In this document: positions 18,186 to 25,634 of the stretch, one piece after another
Layout: each line of letters starts with the position of its first letter
Numbering within the stretch: position 1 is the first letter of the stretch
NCBI RefSeq assembly: GCF_020177335.1
Contig: NZ_JAIVMG010000003.1
Location: forward strand, 496,001-560,000
Direction of reading: 5' to 3'
Origin: Stappia indica
GTDB taxonomy: Bacteria > Pseudomonadota > Alphaproteobacteria > Rhizobiales > Stappiaceae
DNA: 64,000 bases
Program-made: the position numbers and the translations under genes
The notes under the pieces: model-generated
Databases searched by the model: none
What the model was told of the DNA's origin: nothing
The model's input: only the letters and a program-made list of their open reading frames with translations

Positions 18186-18285
18186 CCTGTCGCCTCGGGG
18201 CTTCTCAGCGCTGGTTCAGGCCGATCGGTCCGGCGCCGAGCGGGTCGCCGGCAATGACCGCAATTTTCGCCGCCGGGGGTGCTGA
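18070..18285 (+). CDS. Outer-membrane spanin lipoprotein (Rz1-like), nested in the Rz gene
   Basis: The 71-residue product has a lipoprotein signal with lipobox LAGC (lipidated Cys24) and a short mature part. It begins at ATG 18070 after AAAGGAG, inside the i-spanin gene in the +1 frame, and extends 100 bases past the Rz stop. With the i-spanin it should form the periplasm-spanning complex. Its stop overlaps the next start (TGATG). Confidence 0.75.
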   Translation: MMTRASAISLITIFALSTLALAGCQSSGATGCAGFRLNDLSPRGFSALVQADRSGAERVAGNDRNFRRRGC

Positions 18286-18551
18286 TGACTGACGCCGACC
18301 AGCGCCGCGAATGGCACCTCGACCGCAAGGTGACCATCGGCCTTATCGTCGCCCTGATGATGCACGCCGGGTCCACCGTCTGGTGGGCCGCCAGCATCAG
18401 CAACCGAGTTGCTCACCTTGAGGACGTCGCCGACCGGACGCAAGAGCAGCCGGAACGCCTCGCCAGGCTCGAAGCACAGATCGCCAGCCTGTCTGATTAC
18501 CTGCGCCGGATCGACAGCAAGATGGACCGGCTTTTCGAAACCCGGAAATAA
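18285..18551 (+). CDS. Small membrane-anchored coiled-coil protein of the lysis region
   Basis: The 88-residue product has one membrane helix near residues 16-36 ('VTIGLIVALMMHAGSTVWWAA') followed by a heptad-rich segment (about 42-85) likely to form a coiled coil. It starts in the stop of the Rz1 gene. Similar short proteins with one membrane helix and a periplasmic coiled coil occur beside spanins in alphaproteobacterial prophages; a lysis-control role is possible but unproven. Confidence 0.55.
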   Translation: MTDADQRREWHLDRKVTIGLIVALMMHAGSTVWWAASISNRVAHLEDVADRTQEQPERLARLEAQIASLSDYLRRIDSKMDRLFETRK

Positions 18552-18562
18552 CGGGGGCTCCC

Positions 18563-18748
18563 ATGACCGCCGACCAGCTTTGCAACATCCGCCGGCCAAC
18601 CGGAGAGACGTATATCGTGGTCGAGATCGGCGCGCAGCGGCACGTCATCTCCGATCGCTACGTCATGGCGAAGCTGGCGCGCCAGCTTGCCGAGGCGCTG
18701 GAAGGGATCGCCATGAACGAGGCAGCCCGGCCTCCGCCCCCGCGATGA
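18563..18748 (+). CDS. Small hypothetical phage protein
   Basis: The 61-residue product follows the previous gene by 11 bases, with a G-rich ribosome site before the ATG. It is a soluble alpha/beta mini-protein ('TYIVVEIGAQRHVISDRYVM') ending in a Pro-rich tail. No family is recognised. It is the last gene before the attachment site. Confidence 0.45.
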   Translation: MTADQLCNIRRPTGETYIVVEIGAQRHVISDRYVMAKLARQLAEALEGIAMNEAARPPPPR

Positions 18749-18888
18749 GCCTACAGCGGGCGCTTTAAGGAGTGCTCGCAGGTTCAATGAACCTGGGTTC
18801 AGTGCCGGCGATGCAAATCAGTGCGTTTTGCCCCATTGTAAAGACTGCTCTTTTCGCCAGAAAACAATAGGTTAGGCGAAAACACGTT
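18749..18888. other. Phage-side flank of the attachment site, no gene
   Basis: No convincing gene is present. A palindrome GGTTCA-A-TGAACC (18781-18793) lies here; it may be an integrase or excisionase arm site or chance. The frame running across this stretch on the minus strand is a tRNA artefact. Confidence 0.4.
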
Positions 18889-18935
18889 CCTTGGTAAGGG
18901 AGAGGTCGAGAGTTCAAATCTCTCCGGCAGCACCA
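18889..18935 (+). other. tRNA-Thr(GGT) 3' fragment: prophage attachment site
   Basis: This 47-bp stretch is the 3' half of tRNA-Thr. It shows the loop TTGGTAA with anticodon GGT (18893-18895), 3' anticodon strand GGGAG, variable loop AGGTC, T arm GAGAG-TTCAAAT-CTCTC, acceptor strand CGGCAGC, discriminator A and CCA. The bases before 18889 no longer pair with the anticodon stem and no D arm or 5' acceptor strand (expected GCTGCCG) precedes it, so this is not a working tRNA. It is the duplicated core left by integration into a tRNA-Thr gene; the intact copy should lie at the other prophage end, left of this window. Confidence 0.85.
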
Positions 18936-19230
18936 TTCTTCCCCTTGAAATCGTTATTCCCTCTTGCTTTTCAGCCGCTTGCATACATGCTGCGTCTACA
19001 CAGACGCATACACATGGGCATGTCATGGCAGGCAGGATCCGGTACCTTCACGAGGACACCCGCGGTCGATCCTACGCGAGAGTGAGCGCCGAAGATCGAG
19101 AGCCTGCGGAAATAGCGCCGCTGCATGGTTTTCGGCACTTCTTCAAGACGAACGCCAGGACGCGATCCTGCCGCCGAGACCAATACAGTTACGGATGGCG
19201 CTTCGGCACTGAAACCTGCGGGCGGGGGAT
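18936..19230. other. Attachment-site flank with a possible decayed integrase tail
   Basis: No intact gene is seen. A short plus-strand frame (19025-19240) includes 'LHGFRHFFKTNAR', reminiscent of the H-x-x-R box near the C-terminus of tyrosine integrases, but the remaining catalytic residues are absent and the frame has no homologous start. I treat this as a possible relic only. It separates the prophage scar from the truncated hsdR copy. Confidence 0.3.
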
Positions 19231-19520
19231 GAGTGTCTGAGTTGGCGCAGAGCCCGCCTGCTTCGGATTACACCGCCGCGCTGCGGTTGATCTCGTTGAT
19301 CGCGTCGACCAGCTCGTCGGCCCGCGTCAGGTCGAAAACCTGCTCCGGTCCACTCGGTGCCACATCCGTGAACGGGCTCTCGTAGAGCAGTTGCGGATCC
19401 ATCACGCCTTTTTCGGTCAGGTGGTCGACGATCATGTCGATGAACTCGATCTGTTCCGGGGTGGAGGCGGCATCTGCGACGAACGCGGAGAAGGCGCCGC
19501 GAACCGCCTGGCGGTCGAGC
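19231..19520. repeat. Left copy of the 290-bp hsdR-end direct repeat
   Basis: This sequence matches 36247-36536 in the same orientation with about three differences in 290 bases (one is C versus T in the 'GACCAGCTCGTC' stretch). It contains the last ~84 codons and stop of hsdR plus ~37 bases beyond it. Homology stops sharply after 'GCGGTCGAGC' at 19520. Confidence 0.95.
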
Positions 19521-19522
19521 AC
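19268..19522 (-). pseudogene. Truncated hsdR 3' end (duplicate)
   Basis: This fragment encodes the last ~84 residues of the HsdR found at 36284-39712, essentially identical in protein sequence, and ends at the same stop. No upstream hsdR sequence precedes it; the join at 19520/19521 leads into unrelated DNA. It is therefore a severed gene end and not a functional protein. It marks one boundary of the segment lying between the two repeats. Confidence 0.9.
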
Positions 19523-19598
19523 GCAGACCTCGATACCAAACGGTGGCGCCCCCTTCCGGAAACGCCGCCGTTTGCCTTTTCCGATGCCATCGGCCCAA

Positions 19599-19931
19599 TC
19601 AGGCGTCGATATTCACCTCAACATCGAGCAGCGGCGCATATTGCTGTGCGCCGAAGATGTCCGGATCGCCTGGGCTCCCGCTCGGACGGGGGCGCAGGAT
19701 GGTGAACTTGATCGCATTGGCCGGATCGTATTCGACAAAGTCGGTGATGCGGTTGTCGCTGATATTGAACAGGGCCGAAACGGTTGCCCGCGTCAGCGCG
19801 CCGGAGCGCTTGACCGTCTCGTAGACCTCACGTTCGCGGAAGATCACATCGAAGGTGATCTTGTCCGTGCCCGCGTTCTTCGACCGAATGGTCTTGGCCA
19901 ATTCGGAGAGCTTCTTCGTCGTCATCATCAT
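19599..19931 (-). CDS. DUF4387 protein, partner of the AtuA-like protein
   Basis: The 110-residue product has the features of DUF4387: an N-terminal 'LSELAKTIRSKNAG' helix, 'ITFDVIFRERE', and the C-terminal 'DIFGAQQYAPLLDVEV'. This family is nearly always encoded directly behind an AtuA/DUF1446 protein, as here, and in some cases is fused to it. The ATG overlaps the stop of the AtuA gene (ATGA), so the two are co-translated and probably form one complex. The biochemical function of DUF4387 is not established. Confidence 0.8.
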   Translation of the reverse strand: MMMTTKKLSELAKTIRSKNAGTDKITFDVIFREREVYETVKRSGALTRATVSALFNISDNRITDFVEYDPANAIKFTILRPRPSGSPGDPDIFGAQQYAPLLDVEVNIDA

Positions 19932-21310
19932 GCGGTCTCCAGAACGTCGGCACCGACGATCTCGCTGTGGGTGGGGAACAGGGCGAGCGGGTCATTCACC
20001 GCCATGGTGTGATTGAGGGTCCAGCGGCAGCCGGGGCTTGCCTCCATCACCTCGTCGAAGACAAAGGAGACACCACCGGCCGTCCCCTTGACCTCCGGCA
20101 GGCGGGCATAGAACAGCTGCCGCGTGCCGGTGATGGTCAGCTCCTCGGCCATCTCCCGGGTCGGCGCCACCCCTTGCACGACAATCAGCAGCTCATGGGC
20201 CGGCTTGTCCTTCAGCGGCTCCATCTCGCCCATGATGCCGTTGCGGCCGAAGACGTTGTAGTGAAGCTCCCAGCCGCTGTCGCCGAAGCGCTCGCGTACC
20301 TGGGTCCGCGCCCATTCGATCACCGCATCGACATTGGCGATGGTGTAGGGATCGCGAATCCCGGCCATGCCGACAAAGCGTGCTCCGAGCCGCCCCGAGC
20401 CCTCGAGCTTGACGCGGAACTCCTCAGCCGGAACGAACTGCATTCCCGTGACACGGGTGGTCTTCTCGGTGACCTGCTCGTAGCGACAATCGGTCATGTC
20501 GAGCAGACCGCCGGCGACATATTCGTGGAACGGGTTGGAGCGTTCGTACATGGCGTGTCCCGCCACCGAGGCGACGGTGCAGCGTTGCTCGGGATGCATG
20601 GCCGTGACCTCGACCCACTCGGGCGTGATCTCGCCCATCACGGTTTCCTTCGCGCCATAGGGCTCGGCGCAGAAAGACGCGCATTCCAGCACCTTGCCGA
20701 GGTAGTAGGCCTGGGCGTCCGGATAGCCCTCGTGCAGGGCTGCGGAAGCGAAGACCGCACTGTCGGAAGAGCGCCCGCCGATGATCACGTCGCAGCCCTC
20801 CTCCAGCAGCGCGCGGAACGGGTGCACGCCCGCCATGGCGACAATGCGATCCGTGGCGTCCAGCTCCGCCTCATCGAGATCCGGCCGTCCGTCCAGTCCC
20901 TGGACCGGCGATCCACCGCGAATGCTGGCGCGCACGACCTCCTTGTCGACCTCCGAATAGAACCAGCCGAGGCGGAATGGCGCCAGATCGTGCTTGCGGG
21001 CCAGGTCGCGAATGATCTGCACATACATGTCGACCCGGCTGTTGGTGCCGGTGTCGCCGGCCGAGCCGATGATCATCGGCTTTCCGGTGCGGCGCGCCGC
21101 CAGCAGCATCACTTCCAGATCGTGCTCCTGCCAGGCGCGGGGGCTGGCGCATGTGTCGCTGCCGAGCGGAACCGGACCGATATCGTCGCTGCCGGAATCG
21201 GCGGCGATATAGTCCGTCCCCGCCGCGACGGCGATATGGAAACTCTCCGTCTTCAACGGCGCGAAGCCCAAATGCCCATTCGGGCAAATGACCTTGAGCG
21301 ATTTCGTCAT
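19928..21310 (-). CDS. AtuA-family (DUF1446) protein
   Basis: This 460-residue protein belongs to the acyclic-terpene-utilisation AtuA family. It begins with 'GHLGFAPLKTESFHIAV', then 'DYIAADSGSDDIGPVPLGSD', 'IGSAGDTGTNSRVD' and 'DVIIGGRSSDSAVFA', conserved blocks of the family. Members appear in hydroxy-acyl or terpenoid catabolic clusters, but the reaction is not settled. A GGAGA ribosome site precedes the ATG. A putative sigma-54 promoter lies about 40 bases upstream, so this gene and DUF4387 form their own unit next to the transport operon. I do not infer terpene use, because no other atu genes are nearby. Confidence 0.8.
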   Translation of the reverse strand: MTKSLKVICPNGHLGFAPLKTESFHIAVAAGTDYIAADSGSDDIGPVPLGSDTCASPRAWQEHDLEVMLLAARRTGKPMIIGSAGDTGTNSRVDMYVQIIRDLARKHDLAPFRLGWFYSEVDKEVVRASIRGGSPVQGLDGRPDLDEAELDATDRIVAMAGVHPFRALLEEGCDVIIGGRSSDSAVFASAALHEGYPDAQAYYLGKVLECASFCAEPYGAKETVMGEITPEWVEVTAMHPEQRCTVASVAGHAMYERSNPFHEYVAGGLLDMTDCRYEQVTEKTTRVTGMQFVPAEEFRVKLEGSGRLGARFVGMAGIRDPYTIANVDAVIEWARTQVRERFGDSGWELHYNVFGRNGIMGEMEPLKDKPAHELLIVVQGVAPTREMAEELTITGTRQLFYARLPEVKGTAGGVSFVFDEVMEASPGCRWTLNHTMAVNDPLALFPTHSEIVGADVLETA

Positions 21311-21349
21311 GTCTGAATTCTCCGATCTGCAAAATCCCGACCGGCTCTA

Positions 21350-21366
21350 TGCACGGGGTGTGCCAA
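21350..21366 (-). promoter_or_regulatory. Putative sigma-54 promoter of the atuA-DUF4387 unit
   Basis: Read on the minus strand the sequence is TTGGCAC-ACCCC-GTGCA. It has a perfect -24 element (TGGCAC, 21365-21360), a 5-base spacer and a -12 element with one change (GTGCA for TTGCA). It sits about 40 bases upstream of the AtuA start and downstream of the sigma-54 activator gene. Confidence 0.65.
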
Positions 21367-21468
21367 CTCAAAATATCAAATCAAGTCACTGAAATATTTG
21401 ATAAATAAAAAACAACCTCAACCACCCAGAAAAGAGGCGCGCCATTCACACGCACCCGCGCGCGGATC

Positions 21469-22521
21469 TCACGCGCCCGTCATTCCCAGTTTGATCATCT
21501 GATGGCGCAGTGCGTGGCGGCTGATCTTCAACAACCCGGCCGCCTCCTTGAGATTGTTCCTGGAGGCCGCCAGCGCCTGCTCGACAAGCTGACGCTGATA
21601 GGCTTCGGTCGCGGCGCGAAACCCCATCGCCAGATCGATTCGGGCAGTTGGATGTTCCGCACAAGCCCCGCCCCGGACGGTTCGCAGGATTCGGTCCGGC
21701 AGGTGATGCGGCGCGATCACGTCGTCATCCTCAAGAATGAAGATGCGCTCGATCAGGTTTTCCAGCTCGCGAACGTTTCCAGGCCACCGGTATTGCAGGA
21801 AGATTTCGGCGGTTTCCGCTGCAAGCCCCTTGATGGTCCGCCCATACCGCCCGTTGTATTTGGCGATGAAATAGTCGGATAATTTCAACACATCGTCGCC
21901 CCGCTCAGCCAGCGCGGGAATGTTGATGGCGACGACCTGAAGCCGGTAGTAGAGGTCCTCACGGAAGTTACCGGCCACCACCTCCGACAGGAGCACCTTG
22001 TTGGTCGCCGCGATAAAACGCACGTCGACGGCGGTGGTCCGCACCGCGCCAACCCGGCGAAATTCATGGGTGTCGAGCAGGCTGAGCAGCTTGGTCTGCA
22101 GCATCGGCTCCATTTCCCGGATTTCGTCCAGGAAGATGGTGCCATGGTTTGCCGCCTCGACCAGCCCGACCTTGCGATCGATGGCGCCGGTGAAGGCTCC
22201 CTTTTCGTGGCCGAACAATTCCGATTCCAGCAGGCTTGAGGGAATCGCGGCGCAGTTGATATCGACGAACTGTTTCGACGCCCGGCTGGACAAGCGGTGC
22301 AGCATGCGCGCGACCATGCCCTTGCCGGTGCCGGTCGGCCCGTAGATCAGCACATTCTGCGCCGGCGAGCGCGCAACCCGCTCGATCAGCGCACGCAGCG
22401 CCAGGATGCTCGGATGATCACCGATCAGGTCATTCTGATAGCCCGTCATGCACGTCCCTTGCCGCGCCTTGGACGCGCCAACCGCGCTCACAGGGCGAAC
22501 CGTTTCCACTTCCCGAGACAT
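21469..22521 (-). CDS. Sigma-54-dependent transcriptional activator lacking a sensor domain
   Basis: A 350-residue bacterial enhancer-binding protein. It has an AAA+ domain with Walker A GPTGTGKG (residues 61-68), the sigma-54-contacting loop GAFTGA (108-113), Walker B IFLDEI and an arginine-finger region, then a C-terminal Fis-type helix-turn-helix (about 320-345). Only ~25 residues precede the AAA+ module, so there is no receiver, GAF or PAS domain, as in PspF. The ATG at 22521 follows GAGGG. The gene is last in the transport operon and overlaps the C45 gene by 34 bases, so it is likely translated with it. Two sigma-54 promoters nearby are its obvious targets. Confidence 0.9.
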   Translation of the reverse strand: MSREVETVRPVSAVGASKARQGTCMTGYQNDLIGDHPSILALRALIERVARSPAQNVLIYGPTGTGKGMVARMLHRLSSRASKQFVDINCAAIPSSLLESELFGHEKGAFTGAIDRKVGLVEAANHGTIFLDEIREMEPMLQTKLLSLLDTHEFRRVGAVRTTAVDVRFIAATNKVLLSEVVAGNFREDLYYRLQVVAINIPALAERGDDVLKLSDYFIAKYNGRYGRTIKGLAAETAEIFLQYRWPGNVRELENLIERIFILEDDDVIAPHHLPDRILRTVRGGACAEHPTARIDLAMGFRAATEAYQRQLVEQALAASRNNLKEAAGLLKISRHALRHQMIKLGMTGA

Positions 22522-23594
22522 GGGGTTCCCTCGTGGAAATATAGACACCGATCACGCCAGGAATAAACCACCGAGGAAATGGTTTGCGCTTCGGCACCTT
22601 GTGCATGCTGACACACCGGTGCGGAACGGCCCTCGTCGTCCGCATGCCGGGCCATCAGCCGCATGACCTCCGTCACCTCGCCGGAAAGCCGGGGCAGGGC
22701 ACTGGAGAGAAACGCCAGACGGGTTTCCGAATTGGCGGCGACCCGATCGTCCTCCGGCGGCAGCGTATCGCCGGCCAGAGCCTTGGACACGAAGTGGTTG
22801 GTGCGCAGAACCCTGTTCTTCTGCTCCACCGCAACCTGCCGCGCGCCGAGCTCAACTGCCGCCACCGCACCGCCGGCATCGGCAAGAACCAGCGTCCCGC
22901 CGCCGGCATGGGGCACCGAGCGGATGAAGGCGAGTGCCTCGGCCACGCTGGCACAGCTGGCGAGGATCCGGTTCATCAGGAAGTACCGCAGCCAGCCCAT
23001 TTTATGGGTTTTTGCGCCAACCTGGGTATCGGCCAGCATCAATCCGCGCCCATTCATGCCGCTGGAATAGGCACCGGGACTGCCCAGGCTGCCAACGCAC
23101 AGCATCGACCCGGTGGCGATGTCCGGCCCGGTATGGCGAAAAACGGTCTGCACCCCCAGATGGGTTCCGGAAAAATCCCGGTTCTTGGCGACGACCGGGC
23201 CGGCCTCGCCGGCGCCAATGGCAAGCGCACTACAACCATCGCCGTCAAGCGGGGCTCCATCGAGCATGGCGCCCTCGCCAAGGTCACCGACGATCCGCAG
23301 ATGCAGATGGTCGAACAGGTCGTCCATATCGAGGCCGAAGCCTTCGGCGATGCCGGAAAGCTCCGCCAGAGACCAGGGATCATGCATTTCGGCGAAGCGC
23401 CGCTGTGCCACAAGATAGGCGCGGACCTCCTCGTTGAAGGCGCCGGCACGGCGGGCCTGCGCCACCCGCGCCACCGTCGCGGCGATGACCTGCGCCGGCG
23501 CGACGTCGCCCGCCTCCGCCTGACCGAGACCGCGTTGCCGGCTGTCGCCGCGCAGATCGAGGGCTTGCCCCTCTTCGATCCTGACCGCCTCCAT
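22488..23594 (-). CDS. C45-family Ntn hydrolase / acyltransferase
   Basis: The 368-residue product resembles the peptidase C45 family (isopenicillin-N acyltransferase-like N-terminal-nucleophile hydrolases). These self-cleave before a cysteine and then hydrolyse or transfer amide-linked acyl groups. The putative nucleophile is Cys121 in 'DGDGCSALAIG', followed by 'VVAKNRDFS', the conserved block after the nucleophile, and later 'GMNGRGLMLADTQVG' and 'VLRTNHF'. The start (ATG 23594) overlaps the preceding ATPase stop and follows GGAGGGG. Encoded within an oligopeptide-type transporter operon, it probably cleaves an imported peptide or acyl-amide. No signal peptide is seen, so it should act in the cytoplasm. 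Confidence 0.85.
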   Translation of the reverse strand: MEAVRIEEGQALDLRGDSRQRGLGQAEAGDVAPAQVIAATVARVAQARRAGAFNEEVRAYLVAQRRFAEMHDPWSLAELSGIAEGFGLDMDDLFDHLHLRIVGDLGEGAMLDGAPLDGDGCSALAIGAGEAGPVVAKNRDFSGTHLGVQTVFRHTGPDIATGSMLCVGSLGSPGAYSSGMNGRGLMLADTQVGAKTHKMGWLRYFLMNRILASCASVAEALAFIRSVPHAGGGTLVLADAGGAVAAVELGARQVAVEQKNRVLRTNHFVSKALAGDTLPPEDDRVAANSETRLAFLSSALPRLSGEVTEVMRLMARHADDEGRSAPVCQHAQGAEAQTISSVVYSWRDRCLYFHEGTPCLGKWKRFAL

Positions 23595-24631
23595 CAACAC
23601 CCCTCCGCGCGCGATGCCGTCTCCAGAACGGACAGGTTCTCATGCAGCCGGTGGCAGGCCACCCTGTGCCCGGGTGAGACTTCCTCCGGCACCGGCGCCG
23701 CGTGCTTGCAGGCATCGGTAGCCAGTGGACATCTTGTGTGAAACTTGCAGCCCGGTGGCGGATCGAGCGGCGAGGGAAGGTCGCCGGTCAGGCGCACGCG
23801 CTGGTGATGTCCGGGCGCATCGACATCGGGCACCGCCGACATCAGGCTCTGGGTGTAGGGGTGGCGCGGCCGGGCCAGCACATCGCTCGCCGGCCCCATT
23901 TCGACGATCTCGCCGAGATACATCACCGCGACCCGGTTGCTCAGATAGCCGATCACGGAAATGTCGTGGGAGATGAACAGGTAGGTCAGGCCCATCTCGT
24001 CCTTCAACTCCAGCAGCAACTGGATGATCTGCGCCTGGATCGACACATCGAGCGCCGACACCGGTTCGTCGCAGACGATGAATTCCGGATGGCTGATCAG
24101 CGCCCGGGCAATGCCGATCCGCTGCCGCTGACCGCCTGAGAACTGATGCGGATACCGGTCGAGATGTGCCGCGTTCAGCCCGACCTTCTCAAGGATGCCC
24201 ACCACCTGATCGCGCATCTCGGACCGGCTGGCCGCCAGCCCGTGCAGACGCAGCGGCAGCCCGACGATATCGGCCACGGTCGAACGCGGATTGAGCGAGG
24301 CATAGGGGTCCTGAAAAACGATCTGCATGCGCCGGCGCATGTCCTTCAGGGCGCCGGCGGACAAGGCGGTCACGTCGGTGCCATCGAACAGCACACGGCC
24401 TGCGGTCGGTTCATGCAAACGCAGCACCGCGCGCCCGAGCGTGGACTTGCCGCAGCCGCTTTCGCCGATCAGACCAAGGATCTCGCCTCGATCGACGTGA
24501 AACGAGACATCGTTGACCGCCCGAACGGAAAAGGGCTCGACCCCGGTCAACCGATTGGCAAGGCTGCGCCGGCCCTCATAGACCTTCGACAGGTTCTCGA
24601 CCTGCACCAGCGGATTTGTCAGGGATGTCAT
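23594..24631 (-). CDS. Oligopeptide/dipeptide ABC transporter ATPase (DppF/OppF type)
   Basis: The 345-residue product energises import by hydrolysing ATP on the inner face of the membrane. Visible motifs are Walker A GESGCGKS (residues 56-63), Q-loop 'IVFQDPYASLNPR', signature FSGGQRQR, Walker B 'FIVCDEPVSALD' and the C-terminal oligopeptide module with cysteines ('CKFHTRCPLATDACK') typical of DppF-like ATPases. The ATG at 24631 overlaps the stop of the DppD-like gene (ATGA). It works as a pair with that protein. Confidence 0.93.
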   Translation of the reverse strand: MTSLTNPLVQVENLSKVYEGRRSLANRLTGVEPFSVRAVNDVSFHVDRGEILGLIGESGCGKSTLGRAVLRLHEPTAGRVLFDGTDVTALSAGALKDMRRRMQIVFQDPYASLNPRSTVADIVGLPLRLHGLAASRSEMRDQVVGILEKVGLNAAHLDRYPHQFSGGQRQRIGIARALISHPEFIVCDEPVSALDVSIQAQIIQLLLELKDEMGLTYLFISHDISVIGYLSNRVAVMYLGEIVEMGPASDVLARPRHPYTQSLMSAVPDVDAPGHHQRVRLTGDLPSPLDPPPGCKFHTRCPLATDACKHAAPVPEEVSPGHRVACHRLHENLSVLETASRAEGC

Positions 24632-25632
24632 GCAACCGCCTCCTCCGCGATGGCAATGCAGCGCGCCCGGCGACCGGGCCCGGCAGGGCGCATTGCGACA
24701 GTTTGCAGACAGCTGTCCATCCGTTCCGGGCAGCGCGAATAGAAGCGGCATTGGGGTGGCAGTCCGACAAGGTTCGGAACCTGCCCCTCAATCGGCCGAA
24801 TTGGCTGACCACGCATGGACAGCCTCGGGATCGAAGCGAGCAGACCGCGCGTGTAGGGATGGCGCGGATTGGCGATGACATCGACCGTCGCTCCCTCCTC
24901 CACGACCTGCCCGGCATACATCACCATCACCCGATCGCAATGCTCCGCCACCACGCCAAGATCATGGGTGATCAAGACAACACTCATCCCGAGCCGGGCA
25001 CGAATGTCGGAAATCAACTCCAGCACCTGCGCCTGGATCGTCACATCGAGCGCTGTGGTCGGCTCATCGGCGATCAGGAGCTTCGGTCCGGGCGCCAGGG
25101 CAATGGCGATCATGATGCGCTGGCGCATGCCGCCGGAAAACTCGTGCGGGTATTGACCCAGACGGCTATCCGGCGAGGGAATGCCGACAAGCCGCAACAT
25201 CTCCACCGACTTCTCTCGGATCGCGCGGCGCCGCGCGCCGCCGCGCGCCGGCAGGTCCTCGTCGTGGGCATTCAGCATCTCTGCCAATTGCTCGCCCACG
25301 GTCAGCGCCGGATTGAGCGCCGTCAGCGCGTCCTGCATGGTCATGGAGATATCGCGGCCGCGAATGGCCCGCATGTCACGCGGACCAAGGCCGATCAGAT
25401 CCCGGCCGTCGAAGCGGATCCGCCCTCCGGCGATCCGCCCCGGCGCGCGAACCAGCCCCATGACGGAGGAGAAGGTCACGCTCTTGCCCGAACCGGATTC
25501 ACCGACAACGCCAAGGCATTCGCCGCGCCGCACGGTAACATCCACCCCGTCGACCGCGCGCACCGCGCCTTCGCTCGTGTCGAAAACCGTACGCAGGTCC
25601 TCAACCTCAAGCAGGATATCGTTCTGGGACAT
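24628..25632 (-). CDS. Oligopeptide/dipeptide ABC transporter ATPase (DppD/OppD type)
   Basis: The 334-residue ATPase has Walker A GESGSGKS (residues 44-51), Q-loop '[12 protein letters not shown]', signature FSGGMRQR, Walker B '[12 protein letters not shown]' and the C-terminal Cys-bearing module ('[14 protein letters not shown]'). The ATG at 25632 follows AGGAG. A GC-rich tandem stretch (GCGCGCCGCC type, ~25230-25252) encodes an Arg/Gly/Ala-rich insertion near residue 130. It partners the DppF-like ATPase and sits 2 bases downstream of the DppC-like permease gene. Confidence 0.93.
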   Translation of the reverse strand: MSQNDILLEVEDLRTVFDTSEGAVRAVDGVDVTVRRGECLGVVGESGSGKSVTFSSVMGLVRAPGRIAGGRIRFDGRDLIGLGPRDMRAIRGRDISMTMQDALTALNPALTVGEQLAEMLNAHDEDLPARGGARRRAIREKSVEMLRLVGIPSPDSRLGQYPHEFSGGMRQRIMIAIALAPGPKLLIADEPTTALDVTIQAQVLELISDIRARLGMSVVLITHDLGVVAEHCDRVMVMYAGQVVEEGATVDVIANPRHPYTRGLLASIPRLSMRGQPIRPIEGQVPNLVGLPPQCRFYSRCPERMDSCLQTVAMRPAGPGRRARCIAIAEEAVA

Positions 25633-25634
25633 GG

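Noticed and set aside
18889-18935. A functional tRNA gene at this place
   Set aside because: 5' acceptor strand, D arm and half of the anticodon stem are missing, so it is only the attachment-site duplicate.
18799-19026. Minus-strand frame with 'LPERFELSTSPLP'
   Set aside because: This is the well-known translation artefact of the complement of a tRNA T-arm, not a gene.
18891-19085. Plus-strand frame with 'RSRVQISPAAP'
   Set aside because: A translated tRNA 3' end; no independent support.
19025-19240. An intact integrase
   Set aside because: Only one H-x-x-R-like segment is visible; length and other catalytic residues are missing.
25228-25256. A CRISPR-like or functional tandem repeat
   Set aside because: It is a short GC-rich codon run within the DppD-like ATPase, not an array with spacers.
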